64,000 nucleotides of DNA from NCBI GenBank assembly GCA_001600455.1, contig BCKC01000001.1, forward strand, positions 4,552,441-4,616,440, written 5' to 3'. Each line of letters begins with the position of its first letter. The first letter of the stretch is position 1. Positions 10,790-22,002 of this stretch are shown in pieces. This DNA is from Endocalyx cinctus (Eukaryota; Ascomycota; Sordariomycetes; Amphisphaeriales; Apiosporaceae). The notes beneath the pieces are model-generated. The model saw only the letters and a list, made by a program, of their open reading frames with translations, ran no database searches and had not been told where the DNA came from. Position numbers and translations under genes: made by a program.

Positions 10790-11206
10790 GATGGATTAAA
10801 AATGGCGATATAATTATTTTTGATGGAATTTGATGAACGCGCTTTGGTTGATTGATTAGTGGATGAATAGTTGATTACCTACTGAAGAGACGCGATAACT
10901 CGGTAAGTACCGAAAATTGCGTAAAATGGATTAGCTAATCATAAGCACAGTACTAATTGAATGCAACTTGATTGAACACTGTCAGACTGTATCCCATTAA
11001 TATCCATGATCTCTGAAGGAGAGGAAATGTTAAAGTATCAAATGAATTTTTTGTTGATGTTGCTTTCAATAAAAGAATATAGTGGATAGATATAACGTAT
11101 TGTAAACTTGCCTTCAAAAGTAAAGCCCCAGAACGCCTTATTCCGAATGCAAGCAGCCCCCGTTCTTCCATTACAGACACGACGCCAGCCCTCCATATGC
11201 TCTAAC
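10790..11206. other. Intergenic: Esa1 promoter and RNase H2C 3' side
   Basis: No supported exon. It is AT-rich and holds the upstream region of the minus-strand esa1 and the 3' end of the RNase H2C transcript. Confidence 0.5.
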
Positions 11207-11852
11207 TTATTTATTATTTGATGAATCCGAATTAACTGATACGGTGGGATATGAGTGTATCTAAGAGAAAATAAGCGTTCCTGAACTCAAAAATAGCTCA
11301 ACGAGAATGAAAAAGATTCCTATTTAAATAACTTACCTTCTCGGCAAACGTGATCCATTCTTCCATGCTTCTCACGTAGACGTCTGCACAGGCGTCTGCT
11401 ATGGATTCGTGACCCCAGATCATCATTTCGTCGAATGTTGCTTTCCCTTTAAGTTCTCCTGTCTCAGGCTCTTGGTCTTCTTCCTCCATTCGCGGCTCTA
11501 AATCATTTTCACGTCGTTTGGAGTCTTCCTCTTCTCCTTCTGGTTTTGGCCGAGACTTCTCCACAACAGCGCCGTAGTATCCTTCTGGGAGCTGCGTCGC
11601 CTTACCGTGAAGTTTTCGGCCGCGAAAGTACGCGACGTTCACTTGATCTATATTTCACCCATTGCACGTCAACATTCATGAGTTATTTTTATTTATTGAA
11701 AATCTTTACGTACTCTCGTCTTGGCTAGGATTCCAAAACATCTCGCTGCTGTTGATATTGCCGTCGTGATTGATACGGCAAGGCAGCAAATTCACTTTAG
11801 CTTTTTTCTGTATAGACTCCTCGGAAGTCACAGCAAAAAGTGGTGGCGTCAT
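11207..11852 (-). CDS. Ribonuclease H2 subunit C (Rnh203-like)
   Basis: Three exons, 11852-11714, 11647-11337 and 11260-11207, encode 167 residues. Donors are GTACGT and GTAAGT; acceptors are AATATAG and TCTTAG. This is a non-catalytic subunit of the nuclear RNase H2 complex that removes ribonucleotides from DNA. Family marks are CRINHDG and NQVNVAYFRGRKLHGK in the N-terminal half, LPEGYYGAVV, and the C-terminal FDEMMIWGHES followed by EEWITFAEKIHSY. The last piece is complete only after splicing to the 54-nt third exon. The acidic, K/E-rich insert at about residues 80-110 is typical of fungal members. The family is confident although the protein is short and fast-evolving. Confidence 0.85.
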
Positions 11853-13398
11853 TGTTTTTCTTTTAGGTTATGAATTAAATCAAGTGATAAGCGAATAACT
11901 CCTGAGCTTGGTTTGAAGCGTGAAAGACGCGTTTATCTAGATGGATATTCCAAAAAGGTCCACGGGTATTAATTAAAGTGATTAGTAAGTATCCCGTAAA
12001 TGAATTACATAATCTATCGGCAAGAGAAATTACGGAAACGTGGCACGTGCCACTAGCTTGTAGTTGGAGCCCCAGGAGCCCGTAGTGCAGTGTCCGTACT
12101 TGGATCGTGACGGGTGTTACGGTTGAAAATTGCCCACAAAATAAATATGCTGTAGTGTTGATGTCATAAATAAAATTCGTACGATAACAAATCCAGAAAA
12201 GGATCGTATTACACGAGAGAATTAAGCTCGTCGATCGTCACTAGGCGGGTACAAAGATTTGGATCTCTCATCGGTCAATATACTTGATAAGGAATGGGTA
12301 GCATCCTTTCTCTACCAATAGTACCACGGACGTTCTATCCCAGTTTCCATCTGCATGTGGCCCTTGAATATTTCACACTCAATGCGGCCGTGCATCCGTG
12401 ATGCCGTGATGCTTAATTCACGAGAGGGGTTTGAGAATCGGCAATCAAATTTACACTAGCTACTTCAGAACAGGGGGGGGGGGGGAAGAGAGAGAAGAAT
12501 AAGAAAAAAAGAGAAGAGAAAAAAGATCACTTTTACTTTCTTCTTATTTTAGGTACGATTATATTTAAATGAGGCTTAAAAAAATAAGAGGTACTGTATT
12601 ATGCATGTGAGATGGCCTTAGATTCAATTCCATTTTCCGGCCTTACCCGTTAGCCCGCGTCATTGACTTCCAATAGTCGACCTATCTAATCTTTTTAGCC
12701 TGTCTCATACGGATCATGATGGGTGCTTTTCATGGTTATTCTACGGTTCTGCACAGACCTTCGAGTACAGAAGCGAGGGGAACTCACATCGGTGGTGTAC
12801 TCGATCCATTATAAGCTTGTACTATGTATTTTTTTTCTCGAAACCGATGGAGTGCCGGCACCTCCACTAACCGTTCGTCACCACCCCTGTTCTGGGTTTC
12901 CATGTCGCCGGGCTGTCTCCTACATACTACAACCATTAACCATGTTCGAATCATCATCTGTAGGATCGAAATGGGGCCGTACTACCAATGCGCGCCTGGA
13001 GGTATGTGTGTCAGATACAAGCCATCTTCTCCTCTGGTGGAGGTTTAAATTAGAATTTCCTCATATTAAACACTTTCCTTCGTCACCCCTTACCCGCTGC
13101 TGCTCCCTTGTGCACGTCCTCATGTTTCAAGGTATATCTATCAATTCATCACCGCTATTTTGTTAGCAACTTAACTTATATACATTGTCATTCAAAAAAG
13201 ACTTGACCGTTCCGTTTTCAACGGCTTTGCATACTATCTCGCTTCTATGCGATTGGATTATTAGCAAAACAAATTGTTTCTGAATTAGGTACTGAACCAC
13301 ACGTTCTCGTACTTCCGAACGTTACCGGATCATAAAAATCTGTAGTCGCGTAACAGAGAACACAATTGATAGTGCGCAGTAATCATAATACTAATAAA
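11853..13398. other. 1.5-kb intergenic region
   Basis: Divergent promoter region between RNase H2C and the CFA synthase. It contains a G13 run (12473-12485) followed by purine-rich low-complexity sequence to ~12530. No open frame with family similarity or codon character was seen. Confidence 0.5.
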
Positions 13399-15105
13399 AT
13401 GACGCCCTCGATACCAGTACCAACGTTTGTGGCCCGGTCACTTACGAGTGGGGCTGACACCGTTCGCAACGTATTGGGAAGCTTAACTTGGGGGCCGGCT
13501 CTGGCCGTCGCCAAGCCGGCCATCCTTTCGGTCTTCTCCAAGATCGAAATTGGTACCTTATTGCTTGTCGACGAGACCGCCGGCACAAGACTCGTATACG
13601 GCGAGAAGAAGCTCGGTTCCAAGGGCGACACCACCGTCAATGGGGTGTACCCTGCCCGGAGGGCCGACACTGTCCCCAGGGTCGAGGTGGTAGTTAAGAA
13701 CGAGGCCTTCTGGATGCGCCTGTTCTTGTTCGCCGATATGGGCTTCGCCGAGTCATATATGCTCGGCGAATTTGAATGCGCCGACTTAACGGCGTTTTTC
13801 CAGGTATGTTCCCCCCCTCCCCTCCCTTCTCCAAAATGTTCGGAGGGGCCGGATTGATTACCTTACAATTTCTTTGCTAAACCCTCTCTGTAGTTGTTCA
13901 TCGCCAACAGAGATCAGATGAGCAACGGGATGACGCTGTTCTCCTCCCTATCGGGGGCCATTACGAGCGTGGCTCGGACGACGAACACGCTCTCCAACGC
14001 TCTCCTAAACATCTCGGCTCACTACGACATCAGCAACGACATGTTCGCCGCTTTCTTGTCGGACGACATGACGTATTCCTGCCCGATATGGCGGAAGCCT
14101 CAAGATCACGAGGAAGAGGAGACGCTCGAGGAAGCGCAGATGACGAAATTGCACCGGTTCATAGACGGCGCCCGGATCAAACCCACCGACCGCGTGCTGG
14201 AGATCGGTACCGGGTGGGGATCTTTCGCCATCGAGGCGGTCAAGAAGACGGGCTGTTCTGTCACCAGTCTTACCCTGTCTAAAGAACAGAAAGCGCTGGC
14301 CGAAGAGCGCATACGGGCCGTGGGATTCGAGGACCGCATCGAGGTGCTCCTGATGGATTACCGAGACTTGCCCTCCTCGACGACACAGCCGTTCGACAAG
14401 ATCGTCTCGATCGAAATGTTAGAGGCAGTAGGCCAGGAGTATTTGGCTACCTATTTCAACTGTATAGATACCTTGTTGAAAAAGGACGGCGGGATCGCTG
14501 TTTTCCAATGTATTACCATGCCCGAGGGTAGGCATGAGGCTTATTCGAAAAGCGAGGAGTACGTACAACTGCTTTTTCTCTTATTCCCCTCTCATTTTTA
14601 ATAATGTATCAATACTTAAAAGAAATATGTACTAAAAACACTAGCTTTATCAACAAACACATATTTCCTGGTGGATACCTACCTTCCATAACGCAACTCC
14701 TGAACCATATATCGAAGGAGTCGCGTGGTACGCTCATCGTAGAGCGTGTCGAGAACATCGGAGGACACTATGCCCGCACGCTGCGATTGTGGCGCGAGAT
14801 GTTTATGTTAAATTTTGAGTCGGAAATTCGTCCCGCATTAATAAGGGAGCATCCGAAAATGGGAGAAGAAGATATCGAAGTGTTTAAGAGGAAGTGGGAG
14901 GTATGTTTGAATTGTTTTTCTTTTCCCCGCCTGTTTGACTATATGAGACGAAAACGAAACAGGAGTGTGCCTAATTCTTACGGTTTACTTTTAGTATTAT
15001 TTCACCTATTGCGAAGCAGGTTTCTTGACTAAGACGCTTGGTGATGCGATTATCACGGTTGGGAGGGAGGGAGCCATGGAGTTGATGGAGGATATCCCCG
15101 TATGA
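13399..15105 (+). CDS. Cyclopropane-fatty-acyl-phospholipid synthase
   Basis: Four exons, 13399-13803, 13894-14558, 14645-14900 and 14995-15105, give 478 residues. Introns are 90, 86 and 94 bp with GTATGT, GTACGT and GTATGT donors. The enzyme transfers a methylene group from S-adenosylmethionine to cis double bonds of phospholipid acyl chains. The N-terminal lid domain includes FADMGFAESYMLGEFECADL. The Rossmann methyltransferase core has the SAM-binding VLEIGTGWG at about 236-244. Downstream are KIVSIEMLEAVGQEY, then FINKHIFPGGYLPS across the second splice, GGHYARTLRLW, and the final YYFTYCEAGF. The last motif appears only when the fourth exon is used. The N-terminus has a hydrophobic stretch that could bind membrane. 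Fungal homologues of this bacterial-type enzyme are common. Confidence 0.94.
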
Positions 15106-15414
15106 AAAAAAAGTATCCTCCGCCATGAAGAACAGAATTTTAGATATCATTTTCTTGAGTTGAGTATTGTTTGATATAGCCACTTCATAAGAGGCGTCCA
15201 ATAGCGTTTGATATTGAACTTTATAATTTTGGGAGTGCATGGTACTCGGCACCACCTTCTAAACTAGAATTTAACATCTATCTATACATACTTACATACT
15301 TATATATTAAGACTGTTCCAACTTCAGAAATATACGTCTTTATTCCTAATAGTATCTTACGTGCTCTAAATAAGTATTAATTATTACATATTTGATTAAT
15401 TTGTTTATAAATAT
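15106..15414. other. Convergent 3' intergenic region
   Basis: About 310 bp of AT-rich sequence between the CFA synthase and Rex4 stops. Nothing else is visible. Confidence 0.5.
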
Positions 15415-16554
15415 TTAATTCTTTCTTTTCTTCTTCTTTTTCCCTTTATTCGCCTGTTGTGGCTTTTCTTTGACTGTCGTCTCCGATGATGAGGGCACCC
15501 CGTATTTATTCGCGTGCGCAACGTCAAATTCGGGCTTCTTCGTCCGAAATAGCAGCATCGCGACCCTAGCATCCTCCACGCTGGAATGAGCCGCCGTCTG
15601 GACTTCGGCGCCAAGTACCTCTCTCGCCAGCACCCTCAGCGCCGGCTTGGGCCCGTTCCCGTACTTCTTGTACCCCGAAAACCGCGCGGTGTCTCGCACG
15701 TGAGTGTTTGGATGGCTGAGCATAAGCGCCGCGAGGTCGTGTCGCAAGTCGTGACCGACGAGGATCCGACCCCGGATTAGATCGGCGATTGCGGTTCTGA
15801 CCTCCTCGAACGTTCGCGCAGGGCTTGTCTTGTTGTGATATAACGTCGACGCCGTGATCCCCGTTATGCTCGTTCGGTAATCCGTTACTTTTTCCAACGG
15901 TTTGACATATGAATCGTAAACCTGCCGTCCGTGATAGTCGACTAGGCTGGCGCGCGCCAGGGCGTGTTCGCGTCCCTCGGGTCCCACACCTACCATCTCA
16001 CAGTCGAGAGCTACATATTTCCCCAGAGAGGCCGAGATCTCCGGGGCGAGCCCCTCGTTGACCCGACTTTTGTCTTCTTGTGTGCTAGGCGGTAGGCCCG
16101 AGGACGAAGAAGGGTGGCGAGATTTCTTAAGCCCAAGTCCGTATGCTTCAGCCAAGTCCTCAGGTGAGACGTCATTGTCTTCAGCCCATAGGGCAAGAGA
16201 GGGTGTTATCGTCGCCGGCGTACCCTTTACGACGGCTGAAGATTGGGTCACGCCCATTTGATGTCTCCGGGGCTCTTTCGGTTGTGACGCAGTAGTAGTA
16301 ACTGAGGGTTTCTGAAATGAGTTTTGATATTGAGGATCGGATAGCCGTCCTCTGACAAGGTTCTTAGCCGTAGACGTAGTATTACTAATGCTGCTACTTT
16401 TATTCTGCTTCCGTTTTTTGTTTAGATGTGTTGTAGGTGAATCAACCTCCGTTTTTCTCTTGGGTGATAGATTGCTTGAAGACGTTGAGGAGGAAGAGTT
16501 GGCCTTAAGCTGAGATTGTAGTTTTTTCCAGTTGGATGAGAGTTGCTGAGCCAT
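15415..16554 (-). CDS. REX4: RNA exonuclease 4 (DEDDh 3'-5' exonuclease)
   Basis: Single exon. I start at 16554 (MAQQLSSNWKKLQ), because the 13 upstream codons are K/I-rich and not conserved; the product is then 379 residues. Rex4 acts in the nucleolus on pre-rRNA. The first ~170 residues are S/K/R-rich. The exonuclease domain has Exo I YVALDCEMVG (Asp184, Glu186), Exo II LVGHDLRHDL (Asp273) and Exo III HSSVEDARVAM (His323, Asp328), the full DEDDh set. DYRTSITGIT is the usual family motif after Exo I. The C-terminus is a K/R tract, likely a nucleolar signal. Confidence 0.93.
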   Translation of the reverse strand: MAQQLSSNWKKLQSQLKANSSSSTSSSNLSPKRKTEVDSPTTHLNKKRKQNKSSSISNTTSTAKNLVRGRLSDPQYQNSFQKPSVTTTASQPKEPRRHQMGVTQSSAVVKGTPATITPSLALWAEDNDVSPEDLAEAYGLGLKKSRHPSSSSGLPPSTQEDKSRVNEGLAPEISASLGKYVALDCEMVGVGPEGREHALARASLVDYHGRQVYDSYVKPLEKVTDYRTSITGITASTLYHNKTSPARTFEEVRTAIADLIRGRILVGHDLRHDLAALMLSHPNTHVRDTARFSGYKKYGNGPKPALRVLAREVLGAEVQTAAHSSVEDARVAMLLFRTKKPEFDVAHANKYGVPSSSETTVKEKPQQANKGKKKKKRKN

Positions 16555-17296
16555 AACGTATAATGTATTTATCTTTATTTTTATTTTTTTCAAGTACAGT
16601 CATATACTCTGTCTGGAAATGAAGTGGGAAAAAGTCTTGATGAAGAAAATTCAGTCACCTCTAGAGAAAATATTTCTTCAGTGGGGAAATATGGATAGTT
16701 TTATAAGATTATCTTGAATGGCATTCTCGTCGTTCTTCTACCTAAAATACTCATCTCACAATTTAATTATACTGTCTCTTGTAGAATAAGAAAAACAAAA
16801 GAGTATGTTGGATGTATAAGTAGGTATATGAACTTCTTACAACGGTAAATAGTAGTTTAGCTGTAGCTGTTTGTTTAGGTACTCAATAGAATGAAGTCTT
16901 CAGTAATGGTGAAAGTGATTTATAGAAGTTATGCGAATATGTAGGTATCTGATTTAACGAATATACTGCTTATACTAATAAAAAAAAGATCTTGGCGTTT
17001 AACGCTATGCAGCCACTTTACGCGTAAATACACGCTTTTCTTAGGTGAAAATTAATTTACCGACGCGAAAACCGCGTCAAAGCCCCTCCAACTCCTTTTT
17101 TCCTAAGACAACGAGACCAAACCCAATTAATTAAGTGGACTTGAATTTGCCCAGAATTTTACACTACAGATTGATCGATCAACAAGTTATTGATCTTGAT
17201 CTTTCATCGTAATTATTCGTCGTCTTTTCTTTCTTTCTTTTTTTTTTTTTCCGTAAATAGATTTAATTACGGTATTACGGTCCTTTTCTTTCCATC
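16555..17296. promoter_or_regulatory. Divergent promoter region, REX4 / MCM6
   Basis: 742 bp between divergent genes. The MCM6-proximal part has a pyrimidine tract (17222-17251, CTTTCTTTC followed by T12), common upstream of fungal housekeeping genes. It includes ACGCG-containing sequence near 17019 and 17064 (ACGCGTAAA, CGACGCGAA), which resembles the MluI cell-cycle box of DNA-replication genes. No coding exon is seen. Confidence 0.45.
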
Positions 17297-20200
17297 ATGG
17301 CGACTTCAAGCGATGCAGGATTCATGATGTCGGATGCCCCTTCGAGGGCACCCGCCTCGACCCCTAAGCAGAGAACTTTCCAGCGCGGATCTTCTGCACG
17401 ACCAAGAGGTCCCCCTTCGGAAAGTATGGGCGCACCTAGCGACGACGAAGGCGATGGCTTCGCAGACGACCAGATTCCCACTCGCACTAGACGTGGTAAC
17501 GATCCTGCCGACATCCCACGGGTGGAAGACAAGATTGGTATTACGGTACAAGAACATTTCGAAAATTTCATCCAAGAGTGCGTCTCCCAAACTAAAAATT
17601 CAGTTTTAAGATCTATACTTTGTAAGGTTATGGAGGGAAGAAAAAAACTGATAGTGAAACCTATAGATTTGTCGAGGATCCCATATTATCAGGCGCACCG
17701 ACGTCAAGCGCAGTTACTAGCGATAGATTCTATGTCGCTCAGATCCATAACATGCGTGTATACCAACTCTCTACATTTTACGTGAACTATAACCACGTCT
17801 CGTCATATCAGAACGGCGGGCTTGCCAACGCCATCAACACGCAATATTACCGATTCCTTCCTTTCCTCACCAACGCCTTACACAACATGATCGCAAAGTA
17901 CGAGCCGCAGTATTTCCGAGAACATCGACAAGCCACCACCTCGAGCGGTCAGACCACATCCGGCGCGAGCAACGTCGGCTCCTCGGGCCAATCCGAGTCC
18001 CAAGGCAGCAAGACGGCCAACCAGCAGACCGACAAGCTTTTCGCCATCGCGTTTTACAACTTACCTCTCGTATCGCGAGTCCGCAGTCTGCGAGCCAGGA
18101 ATATCGGCCAGCTGCTCTCTATCTCGGGTACCGTCACCCGAACGTCCGAGGTGCGACCCGAGCTGTCGCTCGCCACCTTCCTCTGCGGCGTCTGCAAATC
18201 TGTCGTACCCAACGTGGAGCAGACGTTCCGATACACCGAGCCGACGCAGTGCCCCAACATGGAGTGCGGCAACCGTCTAGCGTGGCAGCTGGACATCAGG
18301 CAGAGCACCTTCGTCGACTGGCAGAAAGTGCGCATCCAGGAGAACAGTTCCGAGATCCCCACCGGCAGCATGCCTCGGACCATGGACGTCATCCTCCGCG
18401 GCGAGATCGTCGACCGGGCCAAGGCCGGGGAGAAGTGCATATTCACGGGCGCGCTGATCGTCGTGCCCGACGTCAGCCAGCTGGGTCTTCCGGGCGTGCG
18501 GCCTACCGCCGTGAGAGACGACCGGAACGCCCCGCGCAGTAACGACGTCGGCGGGAGTGGAGTCTCCGGTCTCAAATCTCTTGGTGTTCGCGACTTGACG
18601 TATCGGCTCGCCTTCCTCGCTAACATGGTCACGCCCGACACTTCTGCGCCGGGTCAGTCGGCTACCCGTCAGGTCAACGAGATCGTCAACTCCCTGACCC
18701 AAGCTTCCGCGGAAACCGCCGATTCCGTCGAGGAGGCCCAGGCGGCCGTTCTCAACTCCATGACGCCCAGCGAGATCGACGAGCTTCGTGAGATGGTGCA
18801 CAGTGACCACATCTACTCACGTCTGGTCAAGTCGCTTGCTCCTACCGTTTACGGTCACGAGATCGTCAAGAAGGGAGTCCTGCTGCAGCTCATGTCCGGT
18901 GTGCACAAGACGACGCCCGAGGGCATGGCCCTCCGAGGTGATATCAACATCTGCATCGTGGGCGACCCGTCGACGTCGAAGTCGCAGTTCCTGAAGTACG
19001 TGTGCTCGTTCGCGCCGCGCGCCGTGTACACGTCCGGCAAGGCCTCCTCCGCGGCCGGTCTGACGGCCGCCGTGGTGAAAGACGAGGAGACGGGCGAGTT
19101 CACCATCGAGGCCGGAGCGCTCATGCTGGCGGATAACGGCATCTGCGCGATCGACGAGTTCGACAAGATGGACGTGGCCGACCAGGTCGCCATCCACGAA
19201 GCCATGGAACAGCAGACCATCTCGATCGCGAAAGCTGGTATCCAGGCTACCTTGAACGCGCGGACCTCGATCCTGGCCGCCGCCAACCCCGTCGGTGGTC
19301 GTTATAACCGCAAGGCGACGCTGAGGGCCAACATTAACATGTCGGCGCCTATCATGTCGCGTTTCGATCTGTTCTTCGTTATCCTGGACGAGTGCAATGA
19401 GCAAGTGGATCGCCATCTGGCCGACCACATCGTGGGGCTGCACGCCCTCCGCGATAGCGCCATCGAGCCCGAGTTCGGCACCGAGTGTCTGCAGAGGTAC
19501 ATCCGGTTCGCGCGCACGTTCAGGCCCGAATTCACTCCCGAAGCAAAAGAGCGGCTCGTGGTCCGGTACAAGGAATTACGCGCCGACGATGCGCAGGGCG
19601 GAGTTGGTCGCAACTCGTACCGTATAACCGTGCGTCAGTTGGAAAGTCTGATCCGACTGTCCGAGGCCATCGCCAAAGCCAACTGCGTGGACGACATCGC
19701 ACCTGAATTCGTGGACGAGGCGTTCAACCTCCTGAGACAGAGTATCATCTCGGTCGAGCACGACGATGTCGAGATGGACGAGGAGGAGGACTACGAGGAC
19801 GACTCAGCTGCGCTATTAGCAGCCGCCGACCAGGCTTCCGGCGCTGCCGGACCTTCTTCCGCCGCGCAAGATGATGACGCGATGGACGAGGACGACTCTC
19901 AGCAACAACAGGACGAGCAGAGAACAGCCAAGAAGAAGACGGCGATAACTTACGACAAGTATATCGCCATGGTAAACGTACTTGTGTCCCGTGTAAACGA
20001 CGACGAGGCTTCGGGCGATGCCGAGGGCGTCGAAGCCGAAGTATTAACCGAGTGGTACCTTGAGCAGAAAGAAGATGAACTCGAAGACGAGGAAGACTAT
20101 AATCGGGAGAGGACACTCGTGAAGATGGTACTCAAGAAGATGGTCAAGGTATGTCTTTACTTTCTTTTTCTCCTAACCTTCTCTTCTTGATCCATATACC

Positions 20201-20351
20201 ATGAAAAATTATAACTTTTATACTAATTGTAATCACTGATTAGGACAACATACTCATGGCCGTCAGAAGCGAAGGAGAAGATGGCGAAGACGCGGAACAA
20301 CAAAAAGTCGTCTATGTCTTACATCCCAACTGTGCTATCGAGGAAGTTTAA
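17297..20351 (+). CDS. mcm6: DNA replication licensing factor MCM6
   Basis: Three exons, 17297-17577, 17667-20148 and 20244-20351, encode 956 residues. It is a subunit of the MCM2-7 replicative helicase. The first splice (GTGCGT to CTATAG) joins VQEHFENFIQE to FVEDP, and the second adds the C-terminal winged-helix end DNILMAVRSEGEDGE. The N-domain zinc finger uses Cys267, Cys270, Cys289 and Cys294. RNIGQLLSISGTVTRTSEVRPEL and GLPGVRPTA mark it as MCM6 rather than another MCM. The AAA+ core has Walker A GDPSTSKS (526-533), Walker B ICAIDEFD (Asp590, Glu591) and arginine finger SRFD (Arg659). The 720-790 linker is acidic. It is very GC-rich in codon usage, as expected for a highly constrained gene. 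Confidence 0.97.
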
Positions 20352-20389
20352 TCAATTTGCTTGCAAATTTAGGGCTTTGCTCCTACGTT

Positions 20390-20432
<43 letters not shown>

Positions 20433-22002
20433 GACATAATGTCTGCCAAGTCGAATTGTTTACTTAGGCGAACGGCGTTTCTGTTAATCATGAACCGTCA
20501 TAGTTCGAGTTGTTCATATAATCGTGTTTTGTGCTGCGAGTTGCAGACAAGTGGATATTTATACCAGGTTAGTAGACAGTATTATGAGTATTATGGACGG
20601 CGATGAAAGAAAAGGAAGATAAAAATGAATTGGCATGAGTTAAGATGAGATAGATGAGCTGAGCGTGAATGCTGAATCAATACTACAATGTCTGTATCAA
20701 TGAGAAAGACGTTATTTTAATCATTCGATAAATTTTATGTGTTATATGTATGGCATGGATCAACAGCGGACATTAGACCGTGAATGATAGATCCGTAGAT
20801 GTTGAGGATAGTAATGAGATAATTATGTACATTATCTGGTAAATACTCATCTCGGCTTTACTTCAAGTAATATATAATTTGATACATATCTCTCATCTAT
20901 CTACTTTCCTTACCTACGTGCCCATCCACTAAGACTTATCTCTATCTATCTAAGTACTCGGCTTCCCTCGCGCCACAAACATCAAAGGCGTATGCCCGGC
21001 TTAGCAGACGTAGATAAATACATTTCTACGTAATATCTAGAAAGAAACCAGGATACTTATCGTGATTCACGTAGAGGAGTCAGTCACAGTGGCGAATTGT
21101 TCTTTTAGAAGCTTGGATTTTCGGTTTATTATAGCTTTGGTTTCTCCCATCCTCATTTTAGGAAACGTAAAGGGGGGAGAAAAGCTATCTAACAAGAGAA
21201 GAAAGTAAAAATAAACCACGAACAACATTCACACATGCATCACGAAAGCCGTCGTTCTCTCACTTTTTTCATATACTAACTACCATTTGCATTCCGTGGT
21301 AAAAGGAGGACGAGATGCTTGCATACGTGCTAGCTTTGGTTTCCTTGATTACTTATGAGTCGAAGTAGGCAAGGGACAAAACATTAAATTGTAAAAACCA
21401 ACCAGCACTCCATCCCTTTTTTTTTTTTTGCCCTTGTTTCTCCTCTTCCTCTTTGGTGCTTAAAAACAAGTATGTATGCTCCCATCATCGTGAGAAAATT
21501 TCCATTTCCCACTTCTTTCCCTTTCTGTTCCCAAGCCCTGCATGGGTTCATAAACGCAAAGTATCGCATCATCTGAGAATAAATAGACGTGCTTTTGTTT
21601 TGTCGTTCACCTCGTTGCAGCTGTGAGAATGAAAAGAAACAAATAAAAAAAATATAATACTCGGGTTTTCCTCATTTCGTTCTGTGATAAAAACAGTTCA
21701 AATTCGTCTGATGAGTTGAGAGAATACCGAAAATCCTTGTCTCATCAATAAATCCGTTCCGTATTCCTCCTGTACAGCCTTATTCATGGCGCAGACGTTG
21801 CATGGAATCGTCGTTCAAAGATCGACTGACACCCTAATGTTCACCCTTCTCATCTCGTTTTTTTTTTTTGAGTGCGAGGGGTAAAGAGAAAAAAAGAAAA
21901 GAAATCAAGTGTTATTCGTACATTGATATTAGTGTTTACAGTAATGTCGGGAAAAGTATCTCTCGAGCTGGCTGTGAGAGTCCATAGATAGGTTTTTGTG
22001 TC
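20352..22002. other. 1.65-kb 3'-3' intergenic region
   Basis: Long convergent spacer with a pure T37 run (20393-20429) close behind the MCM6 stop and further poly-T/poly-A tracts at ~21417 and ~21860. No exon is supported. Part is likely the 3' UTR of the long minus-strand gene. Confidence 0.5.

Noticed and set aside
12723..13166. 147-codon open frame upstream of the CFA synthase
   Set aside because: Composition is non-coding, there is no family motif, and it lies in the likely promoter/5' leader.
18054..19443. Long antisense open frames (up to 208 codons) opposite MCM6
   Set aside because: They mirror the GC-rich codon structure of MCM6; no splice logic or family similarity.
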